Shown: piece by piece, positions 1 through 6,314 of the stretch | Layout: each line of letters starts with the position of its first letter | Position numbering within the stretch: position 1 is the first letter of the stretch | From: Bacillus sp. (in: firmicutes) | GTDB lineage: Bacteria > Bacillota > Bacilli > Bacillales > Cytobacillaceae | DNA length: 11,635 nt | NCBI GenBank assembly: GCA_003457145.1 | Contig: DMSR01000362.1 | Span: forward strand, 464 to 12,098 | Direction of reading: 5' to 3' | The notes under the pieces: generated by a model | Database searches by the model: none | The model's input: the letters and a program-made list of their open reading frames with translations, nothing else | What the model was told of the DNA's origin: nothing | Program-made: the position numbers and the translations under genes

Positions 1-14
1 AGGAGTGGGTGGCA

Positions 15-209
15 ATGCTTAGACACTTGGAGCTTTCAGATTACCAGCTCTGGATGTGCAGACAAATAAAAGAAAAGTTAGCTAAGAAGCATCATTATAT
101 AAACAGCGCTTCCCAATACCCAAATGAATTTGAAGAACGTGAAGTCATATCCATTGCATTGAGCGAGATGCTTATGAAGCTAGACATCATCGATCGTAAA
201 GCTAATTAA
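15..209 (+). CDS. small hypothetical protein, 64 aa
   Basis: I do not recognise this protein. It is short, charged and probably helical and cytoplasmic, with no membrane segment or signal peptide; Tyr-Gln-Leu-Trp near the N-terminus and a Glu/Leu-rich second half are its most visible features. The ATG at 15 is preferred because AGGAG at 1-5 sits 9 nt upstream. The in-frame GTG at 9 is only 3 nt from that site. No in-frame stop lies between base 1 and the start, so a longer protein beginning outside the window cannot be fully excluded. The gene ends 7 nt before a strong intrinsic terminator and converges on the minus-strand lia operon. The good Shine-Dalgarno site and tight terminator make it a credible gene; its function is unknown. 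Confidence 0.75.
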   Translation: MLRHLELSDYQLWMCRQIKEKLAKKHHYINSASQYPNEFEEREVISIALSEMLMKLDIIDRKAN

Positions 210-216
210 TTTCTAC

Positions 217-238
217 GAGGCCATTTGGCCTCTTTTTT
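217..238 (+). terminator. intrinsic terminator of the first gene
   Basis: A GAGGCCA/TGGCCTC stem with a 2-4 nt loop is followed by six T on the plus strand. It begins 7 nt after the stop at 209. On the minus strand no T-run follows, so it does not look like an efficient terminator for the converging lia operon. Confidence 0.9.
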
Positions 239-243
239 ATTGC

Positions 244-426
244 TTAGTTATCGTAATTATCTTTATTTGTGTCTTTCCGTTTCAGTTCAGAAAGAATCTC
301 CGTCAGCAGTGACTCCTGTTTTTTCGTGCTCGTAACCAGCATGACAAATAATACCACCATGATGACTGGGATTCCAACAGTAGTCAGAACACCCAACAAC
401 CCAAATATCCCCATAAAAGCTTCCAT
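244..426 (-). CDS. single-span small membrane protein downstream of liaR, 60 aa
   Basis: I cannot assign this protein to a named family. The start at 426 is chosen because AAGGAGG lies 7 nt upstream; an upstream in-frame start at 501 would read straight through that ribosome binding site. The protein has a short N-terminus, one long hydrophobic stretch (about residues 5-33, Gly/Val/Ile/Leu/Met rich), then a charged, heptad-like tail (SLLTEILSELKRKD) that could form a coiled coil on the cytoplasmic face, ending Asn/Asp rich. It begins 89 nt after the liaR stop in the same orientation, and I see no terminator between them, so co-transcription with the lia genes is likely. It could be an accessory membrane partner of the LiaFSR system, but that rests on position only. 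Confidence 0.75.
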   Translation of the reverse strand: MEAFMGIFGLLGVLTTVGIPVIMVVLFVMLVTSTKKQESLLTEILSELKRKDTNKDNYDN

Positions 427-515
427 AACATTTCCTCCTTCTTTGTTACTGGCTTTTTTCCGTAAATTGTTATATTTATTTGTATAGGCGATAATTTCCA
501 ACGGATAAAGCGTGG

Positions 516-1148
516 TTATTTTACAATCGAATGCCTGAATGCATAGATGACAGCCTGGGTACGGTCCTGTACCTGAAGCTTACTTAATATATTGCTAACA
601 TGCGTTTTTACTGTCTTCAAGGCAATGAATAACTCATCTGCGATTTCTTGGTTTGTCTTCCCCTCAGCAAGCAGTTTAAGTATTTCCATTTCACGATCTG
701 TCAGCTCCTCATGTGGCAGCAGGGTGTTTTTCTGGCGCATTTTCATCATCATTTTCCCGGTCACTTCCGGTTCAAGCACTGGCTGGCCTGAATAGGTAAT
801 CCTGACAGCATTGGCAATTTCACTTGCCTTTGATGTTTTCAGCATATAGCTTGTGGCTCCAGCTTCTAGCGCAGGATATACCTTTTCATCATCAAGGAAG
901 CTTGTAACGATGATAATTTTGGCATCCGGCCACTTCTCAATGATTTGCCTTGTCGCTTCAATTCCGTCCATTTCTTTCATGACAAGATCCATCAGGATGA
1001 TATCCGGCCGCAGTGAAAGTGCCATCTCGACTCCTGTTTTGCCGTTATCTGCCTCGCCGATCACCTCAATATCAGGCTGTGCTGATAAATAGGAAGAAAC
1101 TCCGATTCGCACCATTTCATGATCATCAACAAAAACTACTTTAATCAT
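516..1148 (-). CDS. liaR: LiaR-type response regulator (NarL/LuxR family)
   Basis: This is the cytoplasmic DNA-binding response regulator partnered with LiaS. The 210-residue length is normal for the family. The receiver domain (about 1-120) shows the acidic pair Asp8-Asp9, the phospho-acceptor Asp54 in ILMDLVM, Thr/Ser in IIIVTSF near 81-82, and the conserved Lys in SYMLKTS. The C-terminal LuxR helix-turn-helix begins at [22 protein letters not shown] and runs through the recognition helix [11 protein letters not shown]. The ATG at 1148 is preferred: it gives the usual [14 protein letters not shown] start and overlaps the liaS stop by 8 nt. An in-frame GTG at 1157 would add three residues. 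In B. subtilis the orthologue binds upstream of the liaI operon; here the matching candidate site is at 4212-4226. Assignment is firm from motif plus liaF-liaS context. Confidence 0.93.
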   Translation of the reverse strand: MIKVVFVDDHEMVRIGVSSYLSAQPDIEVIGEADNGKTGVEMALSLRPDIILMDLVMKEMDGIEATRQIIEKWPDAKIIIVTSFLDDEKVYPALEAGATSYMLKTSKASEIANAVRITYSGQPVLEPEVTGKMMMKMRQKNTLLPHEELTDREMEILKLLAEGKTNQEIADELFIALKTVKTHVSNILSKLQVQDRTQAVIYAFRHSIVK

Positions 1149-2187
1149 TCTTCTCACCCGCCACCATAATTATTGGAACCTTGACCTCAAGCCTGGTCCC
1201 TTTATTTTCCACGCTGACTATTTTCAAAGTTCCACCTATTTCTCCGGCGCGTTCATGCATATTCTGGAGACCATAAGATCCTGCTTTTGCCTCTTCAACT
1301 TTAAAGCCGAGTCCATCATCAACAACCCTCATGATCACTTTATCGTCTCTTTTTATCAACAGCACTTCCAGCTGTTCCGCTTTTGAATGGCGGAGCGTAT
1401 TCGAGACTGATTCCTGGAGGATGCGGAACAAATGGTCTTCCACTCCCTTATCCATTGGGAAGGACTCGACTTTCCATTTAATGTTCATAGTGACTTTTTG
1501 CTTTAATTCCATTAATAGCTCTTCAATTCCTTCTTGCAGACATTTCCCTTTAAGGGCAGCCGGGCGAAGGTGCAGCAATAGAGCTCTCATCTCAAGCTGA
1601 GATTGATGGATCATCTCCTCAACCATTTTCAGCTGCTTTGTTTCGCGGTCATCAACTGGGGATTTCGTCTCATTGATGGCAGACATAAGCATGGATGCAG
1701 CGAATAGCTGCTGGCTGACAGAATCATGCAGCTCACGGGCCAACCGGTTTCGTTCCTGAGAAATGATTTCCTGGATCCTCGTTTCCTGCTCCTCTGCTTT
1801 TTCCGTTGCTAGACGCTGCGATAGCATTGCCTTTTCCGTAATTTGCTTATGAAGCTTCCTGATTCTTGACGATACCGATTGCATTTCAGCGACTGACTGG
1901 TTTGAATCGATTTCAGGCTGCTGTCCTTCCTCTAACTGGAAAAGCCAGCTATCCACTGTTTGAAATTGCTTTTGCCAGTAAGAACCCGATGCTGTACCGA
2001 ACGCAATTCCGAGCACGATGCTGATACTGGATGCAAAAATGATAAAAGGAATATCCATCAGCTCCCGATTCCATAAATCGGAGAGCATCACCACTGGAAA
2101 AGCGATAAAATAAGATAAGGATAAAGCGATGAATAAAATGATTCCAAGCGTCAATCCCCATAAAATCTGGCGCATAATAGAGGTCAT
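1141..2187 (-). CDS. liaS: LiaS-type sensor histidine kinase
   Basis: This membrane histidine kinase senses cell-envelope stress and phosphorylates LiaR. The 348-residue protein has two N-terminal membrane spans (about 8-33 and 45-68) separated by only about 11 residues. That is the layout of intramembrane-sensing kinases, which lack an extracellular sensor domain. A coiled linker (95-145) leads into a HisKA_3 domain with the phospho-acceptor His154 in [13 protein letters not shown]. The ATP-binding domain shows the N-box ([13 protein letters not shown], Asn263), the G1 box VDDGLGF (289-295) and the G2 box [12 protein letters not shown] (303-314). The ATG overlaps the liaF stop as ATGA (4 nt), with GAGGTG about 8 nt upstream, so translation is coupled to liaF. 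By family knowledge LiaF inhibits this kinase in the absence of stress. Confidence 0.94.
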   Translation of the reverse strand: MTSIMRQILWGLTLGIILFIALSLSYFIAFPVVMLSDLWNRELMDIPFIIFASSISIVLGIAFGTASGSYWQKQFQTVDSWLFQLEEGQQPEIDSNQSVAEMQSVSSRIRKLHKQITEKAMLSQRLATEKAEEQETRIQEIISQERNRLARELHDSVSQQLFAASMLMSAINETKSPVDDRETKQLKMVEEMIHQSQLEMRALLLHLRPAALKGKCLQEGIEELLMELKQKVTMNIKWKVESFPMDKGVEDHLFRILQESVSNTLRHSKAEQLEVLLIKRDDKVIMRVVDDGLGFKVEEAKAGSYGLQNMHERAGEIGGTLKIVSVENKGTRLEVKVPIIMVAGEKND

Positions 2188-2918
2188 ATTCTCTTCACCT
2201 CTAAATTCCCAACTGCCATGGAAGTAAATATTTTCACCTTTTGCTCAGCAAGCTCATATCCTGCCGTCTGCAGGAATAAGCTCTGATTCAGCACCCTGTC
2301 TTCTTCATGCTGAAACACCTCAGCAGAACCAATGATAGCGGAATGGCGGACAGTGACTTCTACATCATATGGCACAAATACTTTAATATTGCCGATGATA
2401 TTGCGGATAAAAATGACTGTTTCACCCTTAGGCAGCACGGTCATACTCAAGTCAATCACCGTGTCGCCGATTCCGGTCTGCACATTGACATCATTCCAGT
2501 CATATACATGGGCAGGCGTTTCCTGCTGGCCGAATAAGCGATTTTTAAATAAAGGCGGCTTTTCAATTACCGTATCTTTCGACAGTTCCAGTGATGGCTC
2601 CCGCAGGATCGGCACAATGACCTCGGGCTTCTTTTTCGACTGAGCAAACTGGAAGGCAATGTAAAGCAGTACAGCCAGCAGGAAAAACCTGAATGTCATC
2701 ATGCTGAATACACTGCTTAAGAAAAAGAACACTCCAATCCAAAACAAAAGCTTACCAGTACGCCTTGGCATTAAAGAACGGCCAAAATAAATCATCGCCC
2801 CGCTTGCGAGCAAGGAGAAAATCAAGCCTTCGTTAAAAAATGAAATCTCAAGCAAAAGCAAAATAACCCCAGTCAAGAAAATCCAGCTGACAAAATCATT
2901 CTTCATGTTGTTTAGCAC
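2184..2918 (-). CDS. liaF: LiaF-type inhibitor of the LiaSR system
   Basis: This membrane protein is the negative regulator of LiaS in Firmicutes. The 244-residue sequence has four hydrophobic segments in the first 90 residues (about 10-25, 31-47, 56-72 and 76-91). A polar Pro/Lys linker with KKKPEV and KNRLFGQQ follows, then the C-terminal LiaF/VraT-like beta-rich domain (about 145-244). The repeated pattern GDTVIDLSMTVLPKGETVIF, then IIGNIKVFVPYDVEV and IGSAEVF, is typical of that domain. The start is a GTG at 2918 with GGGAGG 8 nt upstream; the next ATG, four codons in, lies too far from that site. It overlaps liaS by 4 nt. No liaG homologue lies between this gene and pspA, unlike in B. 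subtilis. Confidence 0.9.
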   Translation of the reverse strand: MLNNMKNDFVSWIFLTGVILLLLEISFFNEGLIFSLLASGAMIYFGRSLMPRRTGKLLFWIGVFFFLSSVFSMMTFRFFLLAVLLYIAFQFAQSKKKPEVIVPILREPSLELSKDTVIEKPPLFKNRLFGQQETPAHVYDWNDVNVQTGIGDTVIDLSMTVLPKGETVIFIRNIIGNIKVFVPYDVEVTVRHSAIIGSAEVFQHEEDRVLNQSLFLQTAGYELAEQKVKIFTSMAVGNLEVKRI

Positions 2919-2975
2919 ACTGTTTACCTCCCTTCCGCGATATTTCTAATTTGGAGACCATTATTAGAGGAAACT

Positions 2976-2981
2976 ATTATA
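2976..2981 (-). promoter_or_regulatory. possible internal -10 box ahead of liaF
   Basis: A perfect TATAAT on the minus strand lies about 58 nt upstream of the liaF GTG and below the hairpin at 3014-3036. No acceptable -35 hexamer is found at 16-18 nt, and there is no extended TG. It may give a low constitutive level of liaFSR, as expected for the regulator genes, but the evidence is only the hexamer. Confidence 0.25.
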
Positions 2982-3013
2982 ATCCTATGAAGATATTTCG
3001 AGGTGGATAATCC

Positions 3014-3036
3014 AAAAGGCGCAGATGCCCGCGCCT
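3014..3036 (-). terminator. weak hairpin/attenuator between pspA and liaF
   Basis: On the minus strand an AGGCGC/GCGCCT stem with an 8-nt loop is followed by only four T and then GGATT. It sits 22 nt past the pspA stop. The GC-rich stem with a poor T-run fits a leaky terminator that lets the two front genes be transcribed at a higher level than liaFSR. This arrangement is known for the liaIH / liaGFSR boundary in B. subtilis. Confidence 0.65.
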
Positions 3037-3057
3037 CTTTAGAATACCATGTTTTGG

Positions 3058-3705
3058 CTATTGAATAGAATGTGTTTCTTTACTTTTAAATTCTTTTTCC
3101 AGCTGGGCGATCCTGCCGTCTATTGTATTACGATAGTAAGAGCTGTTTACCTTATGCTCAAGATTATCGAGATACGTTTCCATATCGGCAAAACCTGATT
3201 GCGCTTTGTCAGAGTAAGCATTATTGTCCAGCACCTGGTCCATCCTGTAGTGGGCGCGTGTGACATTCTCCCGGCCCATCAGCTCCAGCCGGCGAATATG
3301 CATATCCTTCAGCTTGTGTTTCATCTCTTCATATTTTCTCTCAAGCTCCAGTTCCTGCTTGCTTGCGTTATTTAAAGCTTCCTGCAGCCTAGCCGCCCTT
3401 TCCTCGTATTGAGTCTGCTCCTGTGCAGCAAATAATTGAAGCTCTGTTTCTCCAGCGTTCATGGCGATGTCCGCCTGGTATTTACGCTTCTCCGCCATTT
3501 CACTCGCCTGGTGATGTTCATGTGTGAACTGCTCCTTTAATTGATGCTGACGCTCAAGAAGCTTCCTTACCTTCTCCGTCTCAGCCTCACATTCACGCAA
3601 ATACTGATTCAAAAGCGCAATGGGGTTCTTTTTTTCCTTTTGATCAAGCACCTCATGAAGGTCTGCCATGACAGTGTTTTTGATTCTAGCGAATAGATTG
3701 CTCAT
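3058..3705 (-). CDS. liaH: PspA/IM30 family protein, LiaH-like
   Basis: PspA/LiaH proteins are peripheral membrane, oligomer-forming ESCRT-III-like proteins that protect the membrane during envelope stress. This 215-residue protein is almost entirely helical. It has an amphipathic start (MSNLFARIKNTVMADLHEVLDQ), the family-typical PIALLNQYLRECE (about residues 28-40), then long Glu/Lys/Gln heptads through about 150 (coiled coil), and a less regular C-terminal helix (165-210). Length matches the family (about 220). A GGAG-based ribosome site sits 9-10 nt before the ATG. It follows the small LiaI-like gene by 79 nt and precedes liaF, which is why I name it liaH. Among PspA paralogues the exact orthology is an inference from this neighbourhood. 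Confidence 0.9.
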   Translation of the reverse strand: MSNLFARIKNTVMADLHEVLDQKEKKNPIALLNQYLRECEAETEKVRKLLERQHQLKEQFTHEHHQASEMAEKRKYQADIAMNAGETELQLFAAQEQTQYEERAARLQEALNNASKQELELERKYEEMKHKLKDMHIRRLELMGRENVTRAHYRMDQVLDNNAYSDKAQSGFADMETYLDNLEHKVNSSYYRNTIDGRIAQLEKEFKSKETHSIQ

Positions 3706-3784
3706 TCAATCCCTCTCCTTTTGTTGGTCTTTTTTTAAGAACTTAATTTTATGCTGAGTTCCTGTTAAAGTTTGCGGATGGTGC

Positions 3785-4135
3785 CTAGTTATTTTTTAAT
3801 TGAGCCCACTGCTTTTCAAAATTAACGAATGGATCGTTTTCTTCATGGATTTCCTGCACTTTTTCTTTGTTATCCCAATTTTTATACACCAGGTAAAGGA
3901 CGTACGCAGCTGCGATTCCAAGGATTGCAGGTACGTTGGAAGCGGCCGCCATCAAGATGATGAAGCCTGCGATTCCCCAGCCAATTTTTGCTGCGGTTGA
4001 ATCTGTCTTTAAAAATTGCTTCATGACGAAGTACAATACCAGCAAGCTTACGCCAAGACCGATGATCGGGCCAAGGTTTGTAATCAGCACCATCGCCGCA
4101 ATTCCACCTGCAGCCAGTAAACCAAACTTTTTCAT
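3785..4135 (-). CDS. LiaI-like (lmo0954-type) small membrane protein
   Basis: First gene of the lia operon. The 116-residue protein is hydrophobic over residues about 5-42 and 52-85 (several spans, rich in Ala/Gly/Ile), then carries a charged cytoplasmic-looking tail (NWDNKEKVQEIHEENDPFVNFEKQW). The position upstream of pspA and the size resemble LiaI of B. subtilis, which anchors LiaH at the membrane, and the lmo0954-type proteins found next to LiaSR targets in Listeria. I infer the same anchoring role but sequence identity was not tested. The ATG at 4135 is chosen because GGAGG lies 8 nt upstream; a TTG two codons earlier is only 2 nt from it. Expression is likely from the LiaR-controlled promoter at 4187-4226. 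Confidence 0.85.
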   Translation of the reverse strand: MKKFGLLAAGGIAAMVLITNLGPIIGLGVSLLVLYFVMKQFLKTDSTAAKIGWGIAGFIILMAAASNVPAILGIAAAYVLYLVYKNWDNKEKVQEIHEENDPFVNFEKQWAQLKNN

Positions 4136-4186
4136 ATCCAATTCCTCCTTTCTCTTATGGTTTAATCTTACCTTTATTTCAAAAAG

Positions 4187-4226
4187 TCTATAACGTGCCT
4201 GAGCTTGATTTTCAAGTAGGACCTGA
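4187..4226 (-). promoter_or_regulatory. sigma-A promoter with candidate LiaR operator for the lia operon
   Basis: On the minus strand TTGAAA (4215-4210), a 17-nt spacer and TATAGA (4192-4187) form a good sigma-A promoter, with start expected near 4180 and a leader of about 45 nt. An imperfect dyad TCAAGTAGGACCTGA (plus strand, 4212-4226; arms match 5 of 6) overlaps and extends upstream of the -35, where an activating NarL-family regulator would bind. A second short dyad, CTTGA-AAA-TCAAG, overlaps it at 4204-4216. The promoter is seen directly; LiaR as the binder is inferred from context. Confidence 0.7.
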
Positions 4227-4336
4227 GGCTTAGAAGTGAGCAGGACCAGTAGCCGGGGATTGATTAATTGTTTTTCATCTATAGGGATTGGGGTTTAGGA
4301 ACGCCACTCTGCCGGTTTTTCTCTCCATTCAAAATA

Positions 4337-4376
4337 GCAAAAACCTCTGGGATACTGTTTTCCCAGAGGTTTTTGC
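4337..4376 (-). terminator. strong terminator after the LysM-CAP gene
   Basis: A 16-bp perfect stem with an 8-nt loop begins 1 nt past the stop codon. The outer pairs are A/T runs, so both strands end in TTTTTGC, and the structure can work in both directions. It insulates the lia promoter from the upstream gene. Confidence 0.92.
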
Positions 4377-4377
4377 G

Positions 4378-4986
4378 TTATTTCGCTATAAACATTTGCG
4401 TCCAATAGTGACCGTATGATCCACCGCTTGCATGGCCGACACCAATATGGGTGTACGAAGCGTTCAGTATGTTCTTACGATGCCCTGGACTGTTCATCCA
4501 TGATTGCACGACCTCACTTGGCGTCCTTTGGCCGGCGGCAATGTTTTCACCAGCACTCCGATAGGTGACCCCGAAGCTGCGGATCATGTTGAATGGGCTT
4601 CCATAAGTAGGGCTGGTATGGGAGAAATAATTTTTATCTCTCATATCAACAGACTTATATCTTGCAACCCTTGAAAGCTGCCAGTCAGCAGCAAGTGGCT
4701 TTAGACCATTCTTAGCACGTTCCTGATTTGTCAGCTGGATCACTTGATTTTCAATACTCTTCACTGTACTTAAATCAGGAATGTTGACCCTTTGTCCAGG
4801 ATAGATCAAGTTCGGATTTTTGAACTGCGGATTGGCGGAAATAATTTCCGAAAGTCCAACCCGATAGCGTACAGATATTTTCCACAAAGTATCGCCTGGC
4901 ACGACAGTATGTATTTGCTGAGCAAACGAAATGGTTGGAACTACCCAGAGCATGACTGCCAAAGCCAATATCATTTTCCTTAACAT
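4378..4986 (-). CDS. secreted LysM-CAP (YkwD/SCP-like) protein
   Basis: The 202-residue protein has a signal peptide (residues 1-22, Lys4 then a hydrophobic core, likely cut after SFA) and one LysM peptidoglycan-binding domain (about 25-70, HTVVPGDTLWKISVRY to GQRVNIP). A CAP/SCP domain (about 80-200) follows. CAP family signatures are visible: FSHTSP (His123), GENIA (Glu147), SWMNSPGHRKNIL (His169) and the closing HYWTQMF. It should act outside the cell, bound to the wall through LysM. Bacillus CAP proteins of this kind are often sporulation- or wall-linked, but their biochemical activity is unsettled. A GAGGAGG site precedes the ATG by about 9 nt. It has its own terminator and lies just upstream of the lia operon. 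Confidence 0.92.
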   Translation of the reverse strand: MLRKMILALAVMLWVVPTISFAQQIHTVVPGDTLWKISVRYRVGLSEIISANPQFKNPNLIYPGQRVNIPDLSTVKSIENQVIQLTNQERAKNGLKPLAADWQLSRVARYKSVDMRDKNYFSHTSPTYGSPFNMIRSFGVTYRSAGENIAAGQRTPSEVVQSWMNSPGHRKNILNASYTHIGVGHASGGSYGHYWTQMFIAK

Positions 4987-5030
4987 GTTTGCACTCCTCC
5001 TCTGATTTTAGGATGAGAATAATCGGAAAA

Positions 5031-5036
5031 ATTATA
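5031..5036 (-). promoter_or_regulatory. -10 box candidate for the LysM-CAP gene
   Basis: TATAAT on the minus strand lies 44 nt upstream of the ATG at 4986. The best -35 at 17 nt (TTTATG) is poor, so either the promoter is activator-dependent or another sigma factor is used. Only the hexamer supports it. Confidence 0.35.
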
Positions 5037-5196
5037 CGGGACAAATCAACTTTCATAAAAATGATTTATTTGGCTGGCATATTTAATTTTCTCAAGCGAG
5101 CTTCAGCGCTTTCGTGCATATAGATTAGAAAAGTGCAAGTGCCTTAGAGCCCCTACAAGCTTTCTTATAATTTTTAGAAAGGGAGGAATACATGTA

Positions 5197-5337
5197 ATGG
5201 CCTATCTTTGGATGATGACCATCGGATTTGTTTTTTGTCTCGGGTTAATTGGAGGTACCCTCATGTTCTTTATTTCAGCGGCACTCAAACAAGAAGATGC
5301 GAACAAGATAGATTTGCTTGATACGAAAAAACAATAG
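5197..5337 (+). CDS. small membrane protein, 46 aa
   Basis: A short plus-strand gene, read by hand. AAAGGGAGG at 5178-5186 lies 10 nt before the ATG at 5197, a strong ribosome site; the earlier ATG at 5192 is followed at once by TAA. The protein starts MAYLWMMTIGFVFCLG, has one hydrophobic span over about residues 3-30 containing a GLIGG motif, and ends in a polar charged tail (KQEDANKIDLLDTKKQ). I do not recognise it. TATAAT at 5166-5171 could serve as its -10, giving a very short leader, but its -35 is weak (CTTAGA at 17 nt). The gene is divergent from the LysM-CAP gene. It is convincing as a translated small protein; its function is unknown. Confidence 0.72.
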   Translation: MAYLWMMTIGFVFCLGLIGGTLMFFISAALKQEDANKIDLLDTKKQ

Positions 5338-5356
5338 TGACTTCCGATGATCTAAA

Positions 5357-5509
5357 ATGGAAATTCACCGGCACCCTCTTTGCAGGATGTCAGTGAAATT
5401 TTCATATACCCGGAACCTCATTCTCACGGCAGGTGTATCGAAGGTGTACAAACCAACGCCAAAAGATTTGGAAAAAATGCTGCAGTCAGCAGATTGGCTG
5501 CACTCTTAA
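5357..5509 (+). CDS. tentative short reading frame, 38-50 aa
   Basis: An open frame without a stop for 50 codons follows the 46-aa gene by 19 nt. The most natural start may be the GTG at 5393, giving a 38-residue peptide beginning MKFSYTRNLILTAGV and ending LEKMLQSADWLHS; AGGA at 5384-5387 lies 5 nt upstream. The ATGs at 5357 and 5387 have no ribosome site. The residue composition (mixed basic, aliphatic, then an acidic amphipathic helix) looks protein-like rather than random. I do not recognise it and it may be a decayed gene end or chance. The TAA is directly followed by a 13-nt palindrome, ACTCTTAAAGAGT (5502-5514, overlapping the stop). It would be read with the preceding small gene. Confidence 0.38.
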   Translation: MEIHRHPLCRMSVKFSYTRNLILTAGVSKVYKPTPKDLEKMLQSADWLHS

Positions 5510-5555
5510 AGAGTACCATATATAATTGCTTACACATTTTCTCTCTTTAACGAGC

Positions 5556-5584
5556 AAAAAGGCTGCCAACTTGATGGCAGCCTT
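5556..5584 (-). terminator. terminator of the general stress gene
   Basis: On the minus strand a 10-bp AAGGCTGCCA / TGGCAGCCTT stem with a 6-nt loop is followed by TTTTT. It starts 18 nt after the stop of the gene at 5603-6202. On the plus strand the T-run is poor (TTGTGTT), though it may also catch transcripts from the small plus-strand genes. Confidence 0.92.
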
Positions 5585-5602
5585 GTGTTACGACAGATCT
5601 GT

Positions 5603-6202
5603 TTAATAATCTCTAGTATTTCCTAAACGAGTGTTTGCAGGATTGTCTGATGTCAATGGCTCATCGCCTGCTATATTGTTATTCGTACCACTTACCCCAT
5701 AAGGTCCGGTACCATCTTGGACAGTTGGCCTATTTAGCTCATCATTCAATCCAACTCTGTTTTCATCGCGCTCAACTACTACAAGGATTTTACCTTCCTT
5801 TACGTAGCCCTCATAACGGTCAGCTTCCTCTTCCGGAATACCCATTCCAATCAAAGCTCCTGCTAATCCGCCGGCTCCAGCTCCGACTGCTGCACCTGTG
5901 AGTGTTGCTGCGATTGGTCCGGCAGCCACGATTGGCCCAATGCCAGGAATCGCTAATGCACCAATGCCTGCAAGTAAACCTGTAAGGCCGCCTAACACGC
6001 CGCCAGTTGCTGCACCTGCAGCAAGACCTTCCTCTGTCTTAGTACCGGTGGCTTCATTGACATCATGAACCTCATCCTCATTTTTGCTGATAACAGAGAT
6101 ATCATCGGTTGAATACCCTTGTCGTTTCAAGTCCTCAACTGCCTGGATTGCGTCGCGTTCATTATCGTAAACTCCAACAAGGTGTTTTTCATGTTCAAAC
6201 AT
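5603..6202 (-). CDS. general stress protein with YflT-type N-domain and glycine zipper
   Basis: The 199-residue protein opens with the domain found in general stress proteins such as YflT/GSP17M (about 6-45, HLVGVYDNERDAIQAVEDLKRQGY then DDISVISKNED). A long Gly/Ala-rich hydrophobic centre (about 58-122) has repeated GxxxG spacing, a glycine zipper that could insert in or associate with membrane. Then comes EEADRYEGYVKEGKILVVVERDE (124-147), which completes the alpha/beta fold, and a polar Asn/Thr/Gly disordered tail. The biochemical role of this family is not established; it is usually tied to the sigma-B general stress response. A near-consensus sigma-B promoter at 6241-6265 agrees. GGAGG lies 8 nt before the ATG, and a strong terminator follows. 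Confidence 0.88.
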   Translation of the reverse strand: MFEHEKHLVGVYDNERDAIQAVEDLKRQGYSTDDISVISKNEDEVHDVNEATGTKTEEGLAAGAATGGVLGGLTGLLAGIGALAIPGIGPIVAAGPIAATLTGAAVGAGAGGLAGALIGMGIPEEEADRYEGYVKEGKILVVVERDENRVGLNDELNRPTVQDGTGPYGVSGTNNNIAGDEPLTSDNPANTRLGNTRDY

Positions 6203-6240
6203 ATTAATAGCCTCCTTTTAGACGAGTAGTCTCTTTAAAA

Positions 6241-6265
6241 ATACCCGGATATAGGCGGCGTAAAC
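6241..6265 (-). promoter_or_regulatory. sigma-B type promoter
   Basis: On the minus strand GTTTAC (6265-6260), 13 nt, then GGGTAT (6246-6241) matches the sigma-B consensus GTTTAA-N12-15-GGGWAW at all but one position. It lies 39 nt before the ATG of the general stress gene, leaving room for the ribosome site. Confidence 0.82.
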
Positions 6266-6314
6266 ATTCCAAGATAAGTTGCCAGCTTTCTCTAGCATTA
6301 ATTTTACTGATTGA

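Noticed and set aside
4775..5056. Minus-strand 93-codon frame across the start of the LysM-CAP gene
   Set aside because: It overlaps the CAP gene in another frame and lacks start signals, while the CAP gene has a signal peptide and both domains intact.
5361..5402. Long imperfect hairpin ending in TTTT on the plus strand, as terminator for the 46-aa gene
   Set aside because: The stem has a bulge and mismatches, a large irregular interior, and its T-run is part of the stem. It also overlaps the tentative second small frame.
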